Both the position numbers and the translations under genes were made by a program. This document shows, one piece after another, positions 1 through 8,497 of a stretch of 64,000 nt of DNA (within the stretch, counting starts at the first letter, position 1; each line of letters starts with the position of its first letter). The stretch lies in contig CAVYBK010000010.1 of assembly GCA_963766725.1 (NCBI GenBank), positions 1 through 64,000 of the forward strand, in the 5' to 3' direction. This stretch comes from DATEOR01 sp963766725 (GTDB taxonomy: Bacteria > Actinomycetota > Thermoleophilia > Gaiellales > Gaiellaceae). Under the pieces are notes generated by a model. It did not search any database. It was given only the letters and a program-made list of their open reading frames with translations, and had not been told where the DNA came from.

Positions 1-38
1 GGCCCCGAGCTGCCGAGCTCCTTTCCTAGGAGGTGAAC

Positions 39-239
39 ATGGCACGGCCGCCCATGCAATCGAGGCGCGTCGGAGACGCCGCAGAAACTCGGTCGGATGC
101 CCTATTGCGCGAACCCGAAGTGGTGCGAAGAATGGCCGTGAGACGCGAGGGTGAGAGGCTAGTGGCTGAACTGGGCGTATTTCGACCTCGCGCAGCAGAG
201 CCATTCCTCCTCGACTTCCCGCTCTCAGGGATGGTTTGA
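39..239 (+). CDS. small hypothetical protein (66 aa)
   Basis: A short reading frame begins at an ATG preceded five bases upstream by a perfect AGGAGG ribosome-binding site (28-33) and ends with TGA one base before another in-frame ATG at 241. The product is Arg- and Glu-rich (MARPPMQSRRVGD at the start) with no signal peptide, membrane segment or motif I recognise. The strong Shine-Dalgarno is the only real support. The gene may be the leading member of an operon with the response regulator, or a truncated remnant whose upstream context lies outside the window. Function unknown. Confidence 0.35.
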   Translation: MARPPMQSRRVGDAAETRSDALLREPEVVRRMAVRREGERLVAELGVFRPRAAEPFLLDFPLSGMV

Positions 240-273
240 GATGGAGAATTCATCCCTTTACCACCCCATTCAC

Positions 274-308
274 CTTGGAAATAGGCCGGGTGGGCCCAAT
301 TTTCCAAG
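274..308. promoter_or_regulatory. inverted repeat upstream of the response regulator
   Basis: The 8-base arms CTTGGAAA (274-281) and TTTCCAAG (301-308) are perfect complements around a GC-rich centre that contains GGGCCC. The segment is AT-richer than the coding DNA around it, so it is more likely leader or operator than codons of an N-terminal extension of the regulator. A role as a binding site or transcript hairpin is inference. Confidence 0.35.
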
Positions 309-359
309 ACTTTCGTCCAGTGTCGCAGGTTGTAAGGTTCCTCTTTACCAATCAAAGGT

Positions 360-379
360 TCGAAAGGCGGCCCTTTCGA
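360..379. promoter_or_regulatory. perfect dyad abutting the response regulator start codon
   Basis: TCGAAAGG (360-367) and CCTTTCGA (372-379) are exact complements separated by CGGC. The last base of the right arm is the A of the probable ATG start at 379. A hairpin here would occlude the start, or the DNA dyad could be an operator for autoregulation. The structure is seen directly; the role is inferred. Confidence 0.4.
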
Positions 380-1041
380 TGCTTAGACTCGAAAATCGAA
401 CTACGGTGCTCGTCGACGAGCACCCGCTTTGGCTCGACACCGTTGCGCAGGTCGTCGCGGACCTCGGAGTCCAGGTCATCGGGAAGGTGACGCGGGCAAG
501 TGAGGCGCTCACCATCGTCACGGAGCATTCCCCGGATCTACTCATCACGGGTATTCGCATGCCTGAAGGAGAGATCGACGGCATCGCGCTCGTGCGTGAG
601 TCCCTGCTGCGCGTTCCTGACATGGAGGCGATCGTCCTCTCGATGTACGACGACGCTGAGCACGTGGAGGCGAGCTTCAACGCCGGCGCATCAGCCTATG
701 TCTTGAAAAGCACGCATCCCGACGACCTCAAGTCGGCGATTCGGCAGGCGTTCGAGCCCTCCGTATACTTCGCCTCGGACGGCCGGTGGAGCGAAAAGCC
801 GCTGAAGAGCGTGGACGAATTCGGCTTGACCCGGCGCGAGCTGGAGATCCTGCAGCTCGTCGCGGAGGGGGATTCCAACGCCCAACTCGCCAAGATGCTG
901 TGGATCACCGAGCAGACGGTGAAGTTCCACCTGTCGAACATCTACCGGAAGCTCGGCGTCTCGAACCGCACCGAGGCGGCCCGCTGGGCCCAGCTGCACG
1001 GTCTGCTCGACCGCCAACCGGCGCTGACCGGGGAGCGCTAG
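379..1041 (+). CDS. LuxR/NarL-family response regulator with degenerate receiver
   Basis: A transcription factor with an N-terminal CheY-like receiver (residues about 8-125) and a C-terminal LuxR-type helix-turn-helix (about 150-210; core LTRRELEILQLVAEG and VKFHLSNIYRKLGV). The acidic pair D13-E14, the switch Ser88 and the conserved Lys110 are present. At the phosphoacceptor position the sequence reads LITGIRMP, so the Asp is replaced by Gly58. Phosphorylation by a classical kinase is therefore unlikely, and it may work as a constitutive or ligand-gated regulator. The frame is open to an ATG at 241, but 379 is preferred because the receiver begins immediately after it and the interval holds two inverted repeats. 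It sits at the edge of the EPS locus and could regulate it. Confidence 0.85.
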   Translation: MLRLENRTTVLVDEHPLWLDTVAQVVADLGVQVIGKVTRASEALTIVTEHSPDLLITGIRMPEGEIDGIALVRESLLRVPDMEAIVLSMYDDAEHVEASFNAGASAYVLKSTHPDDLKSAIRQAFEPSVYFASDGRWSEKPLKSVDEFGLTRRELEILQLVAEGDSNAQLAKMLWITEQTVKFHLSNIYRKLGVSNRTEAARWAQLHGLLDRQPALTGER

Positions 1042-1050
1042 CCCGGCCCC

Positions 1051-2018
1051 TCAGGAGGCGACTGCCGCGGAGGTGCGGTTCGCGAGGACTTGCGTCTGGC
1101 CTGCGGAAGCGAGAAGTCGCCGCAAGCCCTCGTCGAGGTCGACCTCGGGCTCCCAGCCGAGCACCTGGCGAGCGCGCGTGATGTCGGGCTGGCGCACCTG
1201 CGGGTCGTCGACGGGCAGGGCCTCGAAGACGATCTCGGACTTCGAGCCCGTCACGCGGACGACCGCCTCGGCGAGCTCGAGCAGCGTCATCTCGTGCGGG
1301 TTGCCGATGTTGACCGGGAGGTGCTCGCCGCTCGTGGCGAGGAGGTAGAGCCCGCGGATCTCGTCGTCCACGTAGCAGAAGGAGCGGGTCTGCGAGCCGT
1401 CGCCGAAGACGGTCAGCGGCTTGTTCTCGAGCGCCTGGCGGACGAAGGTGGGGATCGCGCGCCCGTCGTGGGGGCGCATGCGCGGGCCGTAGGTGTTGAA
1501 GATCCGGGCGATCAGGTGTCCACGCCCTGCTGGCGGTGGTAGGCCATCACGAGCGCCTCGGCGTAGCGCTTCGCCTCGTCGTAGACCCCGCGGGGGCCGA
1601 TCGGGTTCACGTGGCCCCAGTAGGTCTCCGGCTGCGGGTGCACCTGCGGGTCGCCGTAGACCTCGCTCGTCGAGGCGATGAGGAAACGAGCTCGCTTGAA
1701 CTTCGCCAGGCCGAGCATGTTGTGCGTCCCATAGGAGCCGACCTTGAGCGTGTGCAGAGGCAAGCGCAGGTAGTCGATCGGGCTGGCCGGGCTCGCGAGG
1801 TGGAAGACGAAGTCGATGCGCTCATCGATGAAGAAGGGCGCGGTGACGTCGTGGTTGACGAAGAGGAACTCGTCGCTGTTGTGCAGATGTTCGATGTTCT
1901 GCAGCGACCCCGTGTCGAGGTTGTCGACGCAGATGACGCGGTGGCCCTTCTCCAAGAGGTAGTCGCAGAGATGCGACCCGAGGAAGCCCGCCCCGCCGGA
2001 AACGACCGCAGTAGCCAT
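1051..2018 (-). CDS. UDP-glucuronate decarboxylase-like NAD-dependent epimerase (frameshifted)
   Basis: Extended SDR of the UDP-xylose synthase type, which would convert UDP-glucuronate to UDP-xylose as a sugar donor for the polysaccharide. The N-terminal part has the Rossmann motif GGAGFLGSHL, the STSEVYGDP segment and catalytic YDEAK. The C-terminal part, in another frame, continues with ARIFNTYGPRMRPHDGRAIP and FGDGSQTRSFCYVDD, both characteristic of this subfamily. The break is near 1510-1516, where TGA follows the VDT codons; one missing base restores the family sequence. Start is the ATG at 2018. This is either an indel error or a recently inactivated gene, because both halves are otherwise well conserved. 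Confidence 0.8.
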
Positions 2019-2136
2019 GCCTTGATGGAACAGCGGGGACGAGGGTGGCACAACCCCCCGTTCGTACGGTTTAGGAACCAGATGAACCTTCGTAAACTGA
2101 GATGCCTCTATCCAATGAAAACGGAGGTCGTGCAAG

Positions 2137-2553
2137 ATGAGGAGATTCCTGCTGTTGTTCACGCTGGTCGGCTCGATCGCCGCGGTCGCCGCCGGGGCGA
2201 GCGCGGCGGCCACCGTGCGTGGAATCGTCCCCTTTATCGCGTCCGACAACCCAGGGTGCTCAGACCTCCGCGGTGTGAGTTGGAGCCAGTCTGTCAAGTT
2301 CAGCCCGCCGGTGAACGGCTCGAGCGCCGGTGGCGTCACCCTCCTCGTCGACGGCAAGATCTTTCAGTGGTACGTCGTGAGAGAGGTCCGCGACCTGAAC
2401 GTCCGCGCCGTCATCGTCAAGGGCGGCAAGACCTCGAACGTGTACGTCTATCCAGGAGGGGACTTCTCGGACGGCGGGCTCTCGGCGCCGACCAACAAGA
2501 ACGGAAGCCCCGCAGATCTTGGCTCCGTGACGGTCTGCTTCGACCTCGCCTAG
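2137..2553 (+). CDS. small secreted protein of unknown function
   Basis: A 138-residue protein with a clear signal peptide: RR, then the hydrophobic stretch FLLLFTLVGSIAAVAAG, then an ASA-A cleavage site near residue 25. The mature part is beta-rich and ends with VTVCFDLA, preceded by a motif of the form VIVKGG-x-NVYVYPGG...GLSAPTN. This resembles the small secreted domain found in many actinobacterial surface proteins, but I cannot name a function. A GGAGG ribosome-binding site lies about 10 bases before the ATG. It is divergent from the decarboxylase. Confidence 0.7.
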   Translation: MRRFLLLFTLVGSIAAVAAGASAAATVRGIVPFIASDNPGCSDLRGVSWSQSVKFSPPVNGSSAGGVTLLVDGKIFQWYVVREVRDLNVRAVIVKGGKTSNVYVYPGGDFSDGGLSAPTNKNGSPADLGSVTVCFDLA

Positions 2554-2560
2554 GCCAGGG

Positions 2561-2580
2561 CAGCCGGGCTTGACCGGCTG
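2561..2580 (+). terminator. weak hairpin between two + strand genes
   Basis: CAGCCGG (2561-2567) pairs with CCGGCTG (2574-2580) across a 6-base loop, eight bases after the stop of the secreted protein. There is no U-tract, so it may be only a weak terminator. Confidence 0.3.
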
Positions 2581-2588
2581 AGCACGAC

Positions 2589-3812
2589 GTGAGCTCGAGG
2601 ATCGGATCCGCCGACCTGGCGGTCGTCGGGGCCGGGATCCTCGGCATCGCCGTGGCCCGCGAAGCGCTGCGCCGCTTTCCGGGTATCGAGGTGGCGGTGC
2701 TCGAGAAAGAGGCGAGCGTCGCCGCCCATCAGACGGGCCACAGCAGCGGCGTCATCCATGCCGGCGTCTACTACGCGCCCGGCTCGCTGAAGGCGAAGCT
2801 CTGCGTCGAGGGAAGCCGGGCCATGTACGCGTACTGCGACGAGCACGGGATTCCGTACGACCGCTGCGGCAAGGTCGTCGTTGCGACCGACGAAGGAGAG
2901 GTCGAGCGCCTGGAGGAGCTCTTCTTCCGCTCGAAGCAGAACGGCGTCCCCGACGTCCGTCTGCTCGACCAGGACGAGCTCGGCGAGGTCGAGCCGTTGG
3001 TCCGAGGTATTCGCGCGCTCCACTCGCCGGCAACGGGCATAGTCGACTTTCGCCGCGTCGCGCAGACGATGGCGGAGGAGATCACTGATTGTGGCGCGGA
3101 GATCCATACCGGGTGCGCCGTCCGTCGGATTCGCCGGGTCGACGGCGGCTTGATTCGGCTCGACACCCCCGATTCGTTTCTCGAAGCGCGTGCGGTGATC
3201 ACCTGCGGCGGCGTCTACTCCGACCGGCTGGCGCGGATGACCGGCGGCGCGGAGTCCCCTCGCATCGTGCCGTTCCGGGGTCGGTACTACGCGCTCGTCC
3301 CCCAAGCGTCGAACCTCGTCCGCGGGCTCGTCTACCCAGTTCCCGATCCCGCCTTCCCGTTCCTCGGCGTCCACTTCACGAAGCAGATCTCCGGCGAGAT
3401 GTGGGCCGGTCCCAACGCCGTCCTCGCGCTGGCCCGCGAGGGCTACCGGGCAAGACAGATCGCCCTCCGCGATGTCTGGGACACGGTTTCGTACCGGGGC
3501 TTTCGTGTCTTTGCCCGTCGGAACTGGCGCACGGGCTACGACGAGCTGCGCGGCGACGTCTCGCGGCGCGCCTTCGTCGCAGCCCTGCAGCGTCTTGTTC
3601 CGGCCGTGCGGGCGGAGCACCTCGCGAAGACGCACAGCGGGATCCGCGCCCAGGCGCTCGACCGTGACGGGTCACTCGTCGACGACTTTCGCTTCGACCA
3701 CGCCGAGAATGTCGTGCACGTCCGCAACGCTCCGTCCCCGGGAGCCACCTCGAGCCTGGCGATCGCGGGGCACATCGTCGAGACCGCCGAAAACGTCATC
3801 CGCGCAGCCTGA
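2589..3812 (+). CDS. lhgO: L-2-hydroxyglutarate oxidase (LhgO family)
   Basis: A 407-residue FAD-dependent oxidoreductase of the DAO fold that oxidises L-2-hydroxyglutarate to 2-oxoglutarate, passing electrons to the quinone pool in characterised homologues. The dinucleotide motif VVGAGILG (residues 12-19) is followed by LEKE and by HQTGHSSGVIHAGVYY, the family hallmark around the flavin. The C-terminal half keeps AKTHSGIRAQ and the glycine-rich GATSSLAIAGHI. Length matches the family. Start is GTG at 2589. It stands alone on this strand and ends in a hairpin shared with the convergent BY-kinase gene. Confidence 0.88.
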   Translation: MSSRIGSADLAVVGAGILGIAVAREALRRFPGIEVAVLEKEASVAAHQTGHSSGVIHAGVYYAPGSLKAKLCVEGSRAMYAYCDEHGIPYDRCGKVVVATDEGEVERLEELFFRSKQNGVPDVRLLDQDELGEVEPLVRGIRALHSPATGIVDFRRVAQTMAEEITDCGAEIHTGCAVRRIRRVDGGLIRLDTPDSFLEARAVITCGGVYSDRLARMTGGAESPRIVPFRGRYYALVPQASNLVRGLVYPVPDPAFPFLGVHFTKQISGEMWAGPNAVLALAREGYRARQIALRDVWDTVSYRGFRVFARRNWRTGYDELRGDVSRRAFVAALQRLVPAVRAEHLAKTHSGIRAQALDRDGSLVDDFRFDHAENVVHVRNAPSPGATSSLAIAGHIVETAENVIRAA

Positions 3813-3831
3813 GCCGCCGGCTCAGGCTGCG
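3803..3831. terminator. bidirectional terminator hairpin
   Basis: A perfect 13-base stem, CGCAGCCTGAGCC (3803-3815) with GGCTCAGGCTGCG (3819-3831), and a 3-base loop. It lies exactly between two convergent genes (stops at 3812 and 3836) and can fold in transcripts from both sides. No U-tract follows on either strand. Confidence 0.7.
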
Positions 3832-3835
3832 GGGG

Positions 3836-5470
3836 CTACGTCCATGTACGGAGCCGCTCGCTCAGCGAACTCGAGCCGGTTCCTGCCTCGGCTTCGTCCT
3901 TAGGGTCGGGCAGCTGGACGACCGCCGATTCGAGCGGCGGCCCGTATCGCCGGTAGGCGAGCCCGCTTGTCGGAGGCGCGCCGGTAACCACGATGCCCAG
4001 TTTCGCGGTCGGCGTTGCTGCGAGTGTACGCTCCAGCTCCTCGAGGATCGTGGAACGCAGGCTCTGCAGCCGGACGACGACCAGGAGGCCCTCGACGTGC
4101 GCGGTGAGCGCGACGGCATCGCCGACACGCAGAAGTGGCGCCGCATCGACGAGGATGAAGTCGGCGCGGGACTCGACGTCGCGGAGGACCCGCGCGACGG
4201 CCGCCTCGGCTCCGAGCTCGTCGGGATCGTGGAGGGCGTCGCCTGCGGGGAGAATCTCCAGCTTGCCGAGACGACCTCTCCTCTCGTTCGAGTCCAGGAT
4301 GTTGATCTCCTTGAGCGCATCGTCGAGCTCGGCGTCGTCAAGCGCCAGATCCGTGAGGCCCGGTTTTGCGTCGAGATCGAAAAACTCGTGCAGGCTCGGA
4401 CTGCGGAGATCGGCGTCGATCAGGACCACGCGGCGCCCGCCGCGGGCGAGGGCGAGCGCGAGATTCGCAGCGGTCGTCGACTTCCCCTCCTCGTCGCCGG
4501 CGCTCGTGATCATGATGATCCGCGCGTTGTGGCGGGCGTTGGCAAACGCGAGATTCGCCCGCAGGGTTCGGAACGCTTCCGCTTCCGGGCTCGTCGGGGC
4601 GGCGAGCATGACGAGCTTTCCCTCTTTGCCTAAGTTCTTCGGCGGCGGCGGTAACTGACCGAGGATCGGGATTCCGAGCGCATCGCGGACCGTGTTCGCG
4701 GAGCGAACGCGCGTGTCGAGCGCCTCGGCGAGGAATGCCGCACCGAAGGCGAGCATGATGCCGAGGACCAATGCGATACCTCCGTTCCGCACCGTGCGCG
4801 GCGCGACCTTCTCCGTCTTGTCGGCGTCCCGAACCAGAGTGGCTGACGGATCCGGGGCTGCGATTGTGGACTCAAGCTCTGCCTCGTTCACGACGAGCGT
4901 CTTGTACTGAAGCGACTTGGTGTCCCCCGCGGCCTCGAGGTCGCTGATCTTGGTCCTCACCTCGTTCAGGCGCTCGCGGTATCGCGTGACGTCTTGCTCA
5001 GCCTTGTACTGGCTGAATGCTCTTGCGTAGGCGGTCGCGAGGGTCATCGCGAGGCTCGGGTTGACGTTCTTGGCCGCGAACGTGAGGAGGTCGCTACCCA
5101 GAGCCTGGGTCACCGAAGAGTTCTTCCGAAAGTCTTCGACGGTCATGTCCGTCCCGTCCACTTCGTTCAGCGCCCGCTCCAGAACATCAGGGACCCGCGC
5201 AAGGAGCATCTGGGTCTCCGCAAAGCGTGACGGGTCCACAGCCCCTTGCGGGACTCCTCCAATGACTCCCGCGGTCGGCGGCGTGAGCAGCACGTCGGCG
5301 GACGACTCGTAGACGGGCTGCTGTCTGAGCGACAGCAGAACCGCAACGATCGGAACGAGCAGGCACGTAGCGATGAAGACCGTCTTGCGCCGCGACAGCA
5401 CGTGTAGGTATTCGAGCAGGCTTGGCGATTCACCGCCGTTGCCGGATGTGTGACCTCTGGGAGTCGTCAT
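3836..5470 (-). CDS. polysaccharide chain-length regulator / BY-kinase-like ATPase (Wzz-CpsD fusion)
   Basis: A 544-residue inner-membrane protein with a Wzz-type N-terminal half and a cytoplasmic MinD/CapB-like ATPase half. TM1 is at about 31-48 and TM2 at about 231-250, flanking a periplasmic region with coiled-coil character. The ATPase has Walker A SAGDEEGKST (323-332), Walker A' VVLIDADLR (348-356) and a Walker B-like FILVDAAPLL. Such proteins control polymer length and export in Wzy-dependent systems. The C-terminus lacks the usual Tyr cluster (only YRRYG is seen), so autophosphorylation on a tail may not occur. It lies 85 bases downstream of the flippase/ligase fusion and is probably co-transcribed. 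Confidence 0.87.
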   Translation of the reverse strand: MTTPRGHTSGNGGESPSLLEYLHVLSRRKTVFIATCLLVPIVAVLLSLRQQPVYESSADVLLTPPTAGVIGGVPQGAVDPSRFAETQMLLARVPDVLERALNEVDGTDMTVEDFRKNSSVTQALGSDLLTFAAKNVNPSLAMTLATAYARAFSQYKAEQDVTRYRERLNEVRTKISDLEAAGDTKSLQYKTLVVNEAELESTIAAPDPSATLVRDADKTEKVAPRTVRNGGIALVLGIMLAFGAAFLAEALDTRVRSANTVRDALGIPILGQLPPPPKNLGKEGKLVMLAAPTSPEAEAFRTLRANLAFANARHNARIIMITSAGDEEGKSTTAANLALALARGGRRVVLIDADLRSPSLHEFFDLDAKPGLTDLALDDAELDDALKEINILDSNERRGRLGKLEILPAGDALHDPDELGAEAAVARVLRDVESRADFILVDAAPLLRVGDAVALTAHVEGLLVVVRLQSLRSTILEELERTLAATPTAKLGIVVTGAPPTSGLAYRRYGPPLESAVVQLPDPKDEAEAGTGSSSLSERLRTWT

Positions 5471-5555
5471 CAGGATTGGGCGCTCAAGGCTTCGACGTCT
5501 CCAATGAGCATACGTACCCGTACTCGGATTGGAAGGCGGGCGCCAGATCTACTCG

Positions 5556-8399
5556 TCACGATGTGACACCCGTTAGAGCGCGGCGCGACTCGCTCGGCAA
5601 GACCAGCATCGGTTCTCGGTATGGCTCCGCGGCTCGCCGCCGCTCCTGCACAGTCCTGAGCGCAAGCAGAAGCGCCGCCGGGATCCAGCCGTATCGCGAG
5701 AAGAGCACCGGCTCGCTCATCGCGAATACGATGAAAGCGACGACGGCGCTGATGAGCCCCGCCGCCGTCCGCCGTTCGCCCTCAGACAATGATGCTCCTA
5801 GCGCAGCCGTCCCAGCGCGCAGGAGGGCGACTATTGCCACCAGGATGCCGATCACGCCGAAGAGTCCCGCCTTGTACCAAGTTCCGATCACGAGGTTGTG
5901 GACGTCGTACTCGTAGCTGACCACTCCATAGGGCTTCGTGATGCTCACGAGATCCAGGCCCACGCCGATGAAGGGATCGGCCTCGATCCTCGACAGAGCA
6001 ACCTTGTAGACGGCTACCCGCGAGTCGAGGGAGCCGCTGCCGGAGGTCGCTGACGTCGCCGTGGACGGTGTCGTAACGCTCGTGATCCGCTCGAGGGGCG
6101 TCGGTGCGCCCCGCAGGCCCTGCACCGTGACCACTGCAACGGCAATAGCGACGATTCCGCCGAAGACAATCCACGAGTGCAGCGACATGCGCTGGATCGC
6201 CACCCAGACGAAGATTGCCGCACCTGCGGCGAGCAGCGCCCCTACCGAGCCTGAAGAGATGAGCCCGCCGCCGACGAGAAAGACGAGTCCGACGAGCGCC
6301 ATCCGGTTACGGGCCGAAAGGGACGAGCGGGTCGCAAGCATGACGGCCGGAACGAAGGCGACGGCGCAGATGCCACCGAGATCGTTCGGCTGGTTCGTAA
6401 ATCCGGTGCTTCGTCCATAAGCGGGATCGGTGTTCGGAATGACATCGCCGGCCACGACTTGAAGGATCCCCGCTGCGCCTGCGAGCGCCGCCGAGACGAT
6501 CCAGAAGGTAACCGCCCGCTGCACCCGGTCTTGACGGTTGAGCACGGCCGAGCTGAGCCAGAACCAGAAGATGGTCAGGAACAAGAGCCGCGCAACGACG
6601 GCCGCCGATTTGACTGGCTCGACCGCACCGAAGGTCGAGAACAGTCCTCCGAGCGAAAAAAGCCCCATACCGATGATCAGGAGTGGCGGGATTCCGACCG
6701 GGACAGGCCGGCGGGTGACCATGATCTCCGCTGCGACGAAGCAGAAGCTGATGAGAAAGAGAACGTCCGAGTACGTCACCTGTCCTCCGGCGCGCAGAGT
6801 GAGGATGGCGACGGTGAGGACACCGGCATAGAAGAAAACCCTGCCAACCCCAAGACCATTGCCCCCGGACTCCAGCGCCGCTGGTTCGGCGTTGTTCGCA
6901 TACGTCTGCGTCGCGCGGACGAAAAGAGCTCGCCTCCAGGTCCCGAATGACGCGCGTGCGATTGCGAAGAAGAGAACCGCGCCAATGAGACCGAGCACCA
7001 TCAGCGAACCAAGCAACGGCAGGCTTACGACCACCACTCCCATGAGAAGGGCGCTGAGGACCGCGAATCCGGACACGAAGGCGGGCGGTCCTAACGTGCG
7101 GGGATCATGGCGGAAGCGCCACGCATCGATGCGCGTGAACAGCGTGCTGCCCGAACCGAGGACGAGCACGACGAGCAGAATGAGGCTGACGAGCCAGGAG
7201 ATCGCAAGCGCGAATGCGACCCCGACGGCACCGTACGCCGGAAGGAGCACTGCGATCGTGGGCACGAGTAGCACCCATGAGGAGATCTCCGCGATGGTCC
7301 CGAGCCCGGGGCGGCCCAGACCGTTGACGCCGTCGGTGAGCACTCGGCGGGCACTCATGAAGAGCGTCGCCAGGAGAAGGACGCGCGCGATGGGAGTCGC
7401 GCTGTCGAACTCCCCGCCGAAGAAGATCTGGACGAGCCGCCCGGTGACCAGCTCCAGGGCCCCGATAACGAAGGTCGCGAGGGCGACGCCGAGCAGGAAG
7501 TAGCGCCAAACCGCGCGCTGACGGTCAGCCGGGTTCGACTGAGAGGCGACCGCCGGATACGCGACCATGCCGACGCTCTGGGCAACCACACGAGGAAGAT
7601 TCGTAAACGCCTGGGCGACGACGTAATAGCCCAGCGTGATGGGCGCTAGCAAGAGCCCGACCAGGGCTTGGTCGAGACGGAGCGCGTCGATTGGCGAGAC
7701 CGACCCGACAAGACTCTTGAGGCCAAACTTGAAGAGGTGTGAGAGCGTGGGCGACGGAACCCCCAGGGTCTCCCTCGGCAGACGGCGCAGGGCGACGGCC
7801 AGCGCGAGGGTACCCGCGCTGAGGAGAGCCAGTGCCCACATCGCCATTAGGACGACGATGTCCGCGACGCCGAGGATGAATGCGGCCAACACGGCGGCCG
7901 TATAGACCAGGCTCGGAAGCACGCGAAAAACGTTGAAGGGGAAGAAGCGTTCCTGCCCCTGAAGGATCGCGAGCCCGTAGTTCTGGGCGAGGATCCCAGG
8001 GACCAGGAGCAGCGAGACCAGCGCGGCGACTTTGACTCGCTGCGGATCGCCATGGACGAAGGCGAACATGACGCCGAATTGAACAACCGTGGTTGCGGCC
8101 ACCTGCACGGCGACCGGGGCGACCAGCGATCCTAAGATGGCTCTCGCGCTGCCTCTGTCCCGGGCGATGAAATACGTCAGTGCGGTTGGCAGGCCGCCGC
8201 TGCCGAGCAGTGTGCATACGCTCGAGACGACCACGAGGAGAGCGAAATAGCCCCGGTCGGCGGGGCCAAGGGCCCGGGCGACGAGCACGCCGCTGACAAC
8301 GAGGAGGGCCTGTCCGGCCCCGGAGGCCAAGAGTGAGCCGCCCAAACGATTCCGGGCGCCCAAGGGCCGCCGCGTTCTGGGCAATGCAATGCGCGCCAT
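5556..8399 (-). CDS. Wzx-type flippase fused to O-antigen ligase/Wzy-type domain
   Basis: A 947-residue integral membrane protein with two recognisable modules in one uninterrupted frame. Residues about 20-485 form a polysaccharide flippase (MATE/Wzx family: LLASGAGQALLVVSGVLVARALGPADRG, here cited in part as ARALGPADRG, and about 12 hydrophobic helices). After a soluble linker (about 486-518), residues about 519-925 form a multi-helix O-antigen ligase/polymerase domain with STGFTNQPNDLGG (664-676), SGSVGALLA and the late DVHNLVIGTWYKAGLFG segment containing the family's conserved His (834). The two activities, flipping lipid-linked repeats and joining them, are normally on separate proteins. 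The frame is clean through the linker, so a chance read-through looks unlikely. It is upstream of the chain-length regulator. Confidence 0.87.
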   Translation of the reverse strand: MARIALPRTRRPLGARNRLGGSLLASGAGQALLVVSGVLVARALGPADRGYFALLVVVSSVCTLLGSGGLPTALTYFIARDRGSARAILGSLVAPVAVQVAATTVVQFGVMFAFVHGDPQRVKVAALVSLLLVPGILAQNYGLAILQGQERFFPFNVFRVLPSLVYTAAVLAAFILGVADIVVLMAMWALALLSAGTLALAVALRRLPRETLGVPSPTLSHLFKFGLKSLVGSVSPIDALRLDQALVGLLLAPITLGYYVVAQAFTNLPRVVAQSVGMVAYPAVASQSNPADRQRAVWRYFLLGVALATFVIGALELVTGRLVQIFFGGEFDSATPIARVLLLATLFMSARRVLTDGVNGLGRPGLGTIAEISSWVLLVPTIAVLLPAYGAVGVAFALAISWLVSLILLVVLVLGSGSTLFTRIDAWRFRHDPRTLGPPAFVSGFAVLSALLMGVVVVSLPLLGSLMVLGLIGAVLFFAIARASFGTWRRALFVRATQTYANNAEPAALESGGNGLGVGRVFFYAGVLTVAILTLRAGGQVTYSDVLFLISFCFVAAEIMVTRRPVPVGIPPLLIIGMGLFSLGGLFSTFGAVEPVKSAAVVARLLFLTIFWFWLSSAVLNRQDRVQRAVTFWIVSAALAGAAGILQVVAGDVIPNTDPAYGRSTGFTNQPNDLGGICAVAFVPAVMLATRSSLSARNRMALVGLVFLVGGGLISSGSVGALLAAGAAIFVWVAIQRMSLHSWIVFGGIVAIAVAVVTVQGLRGAPTPLERITSVTTPSTATSATSGSGSLDSRVAVYKVALSRIEADPFIGVGLDLVSITKPYGVVSYEYDVHNLVIGTWYKAGLFGVIGILVAIVALLRAGTAALGASLSEGERRTAAGLISAVVAFIVFAMSEPVLFSRYGWIPAALLLALRTVQERRRAAEPYREPMLVLPSESRRALTGVTS

Positions 8400-8497
8400 C
8401 GTTCAGGCGGAGCTGCCCACTACGGCGGGCCGCGCTCGTTGGGCCCAGCAGCTGGGCATGAGTCTCTCCCTCCTCACCGACAACCGCGCAGAAACAC

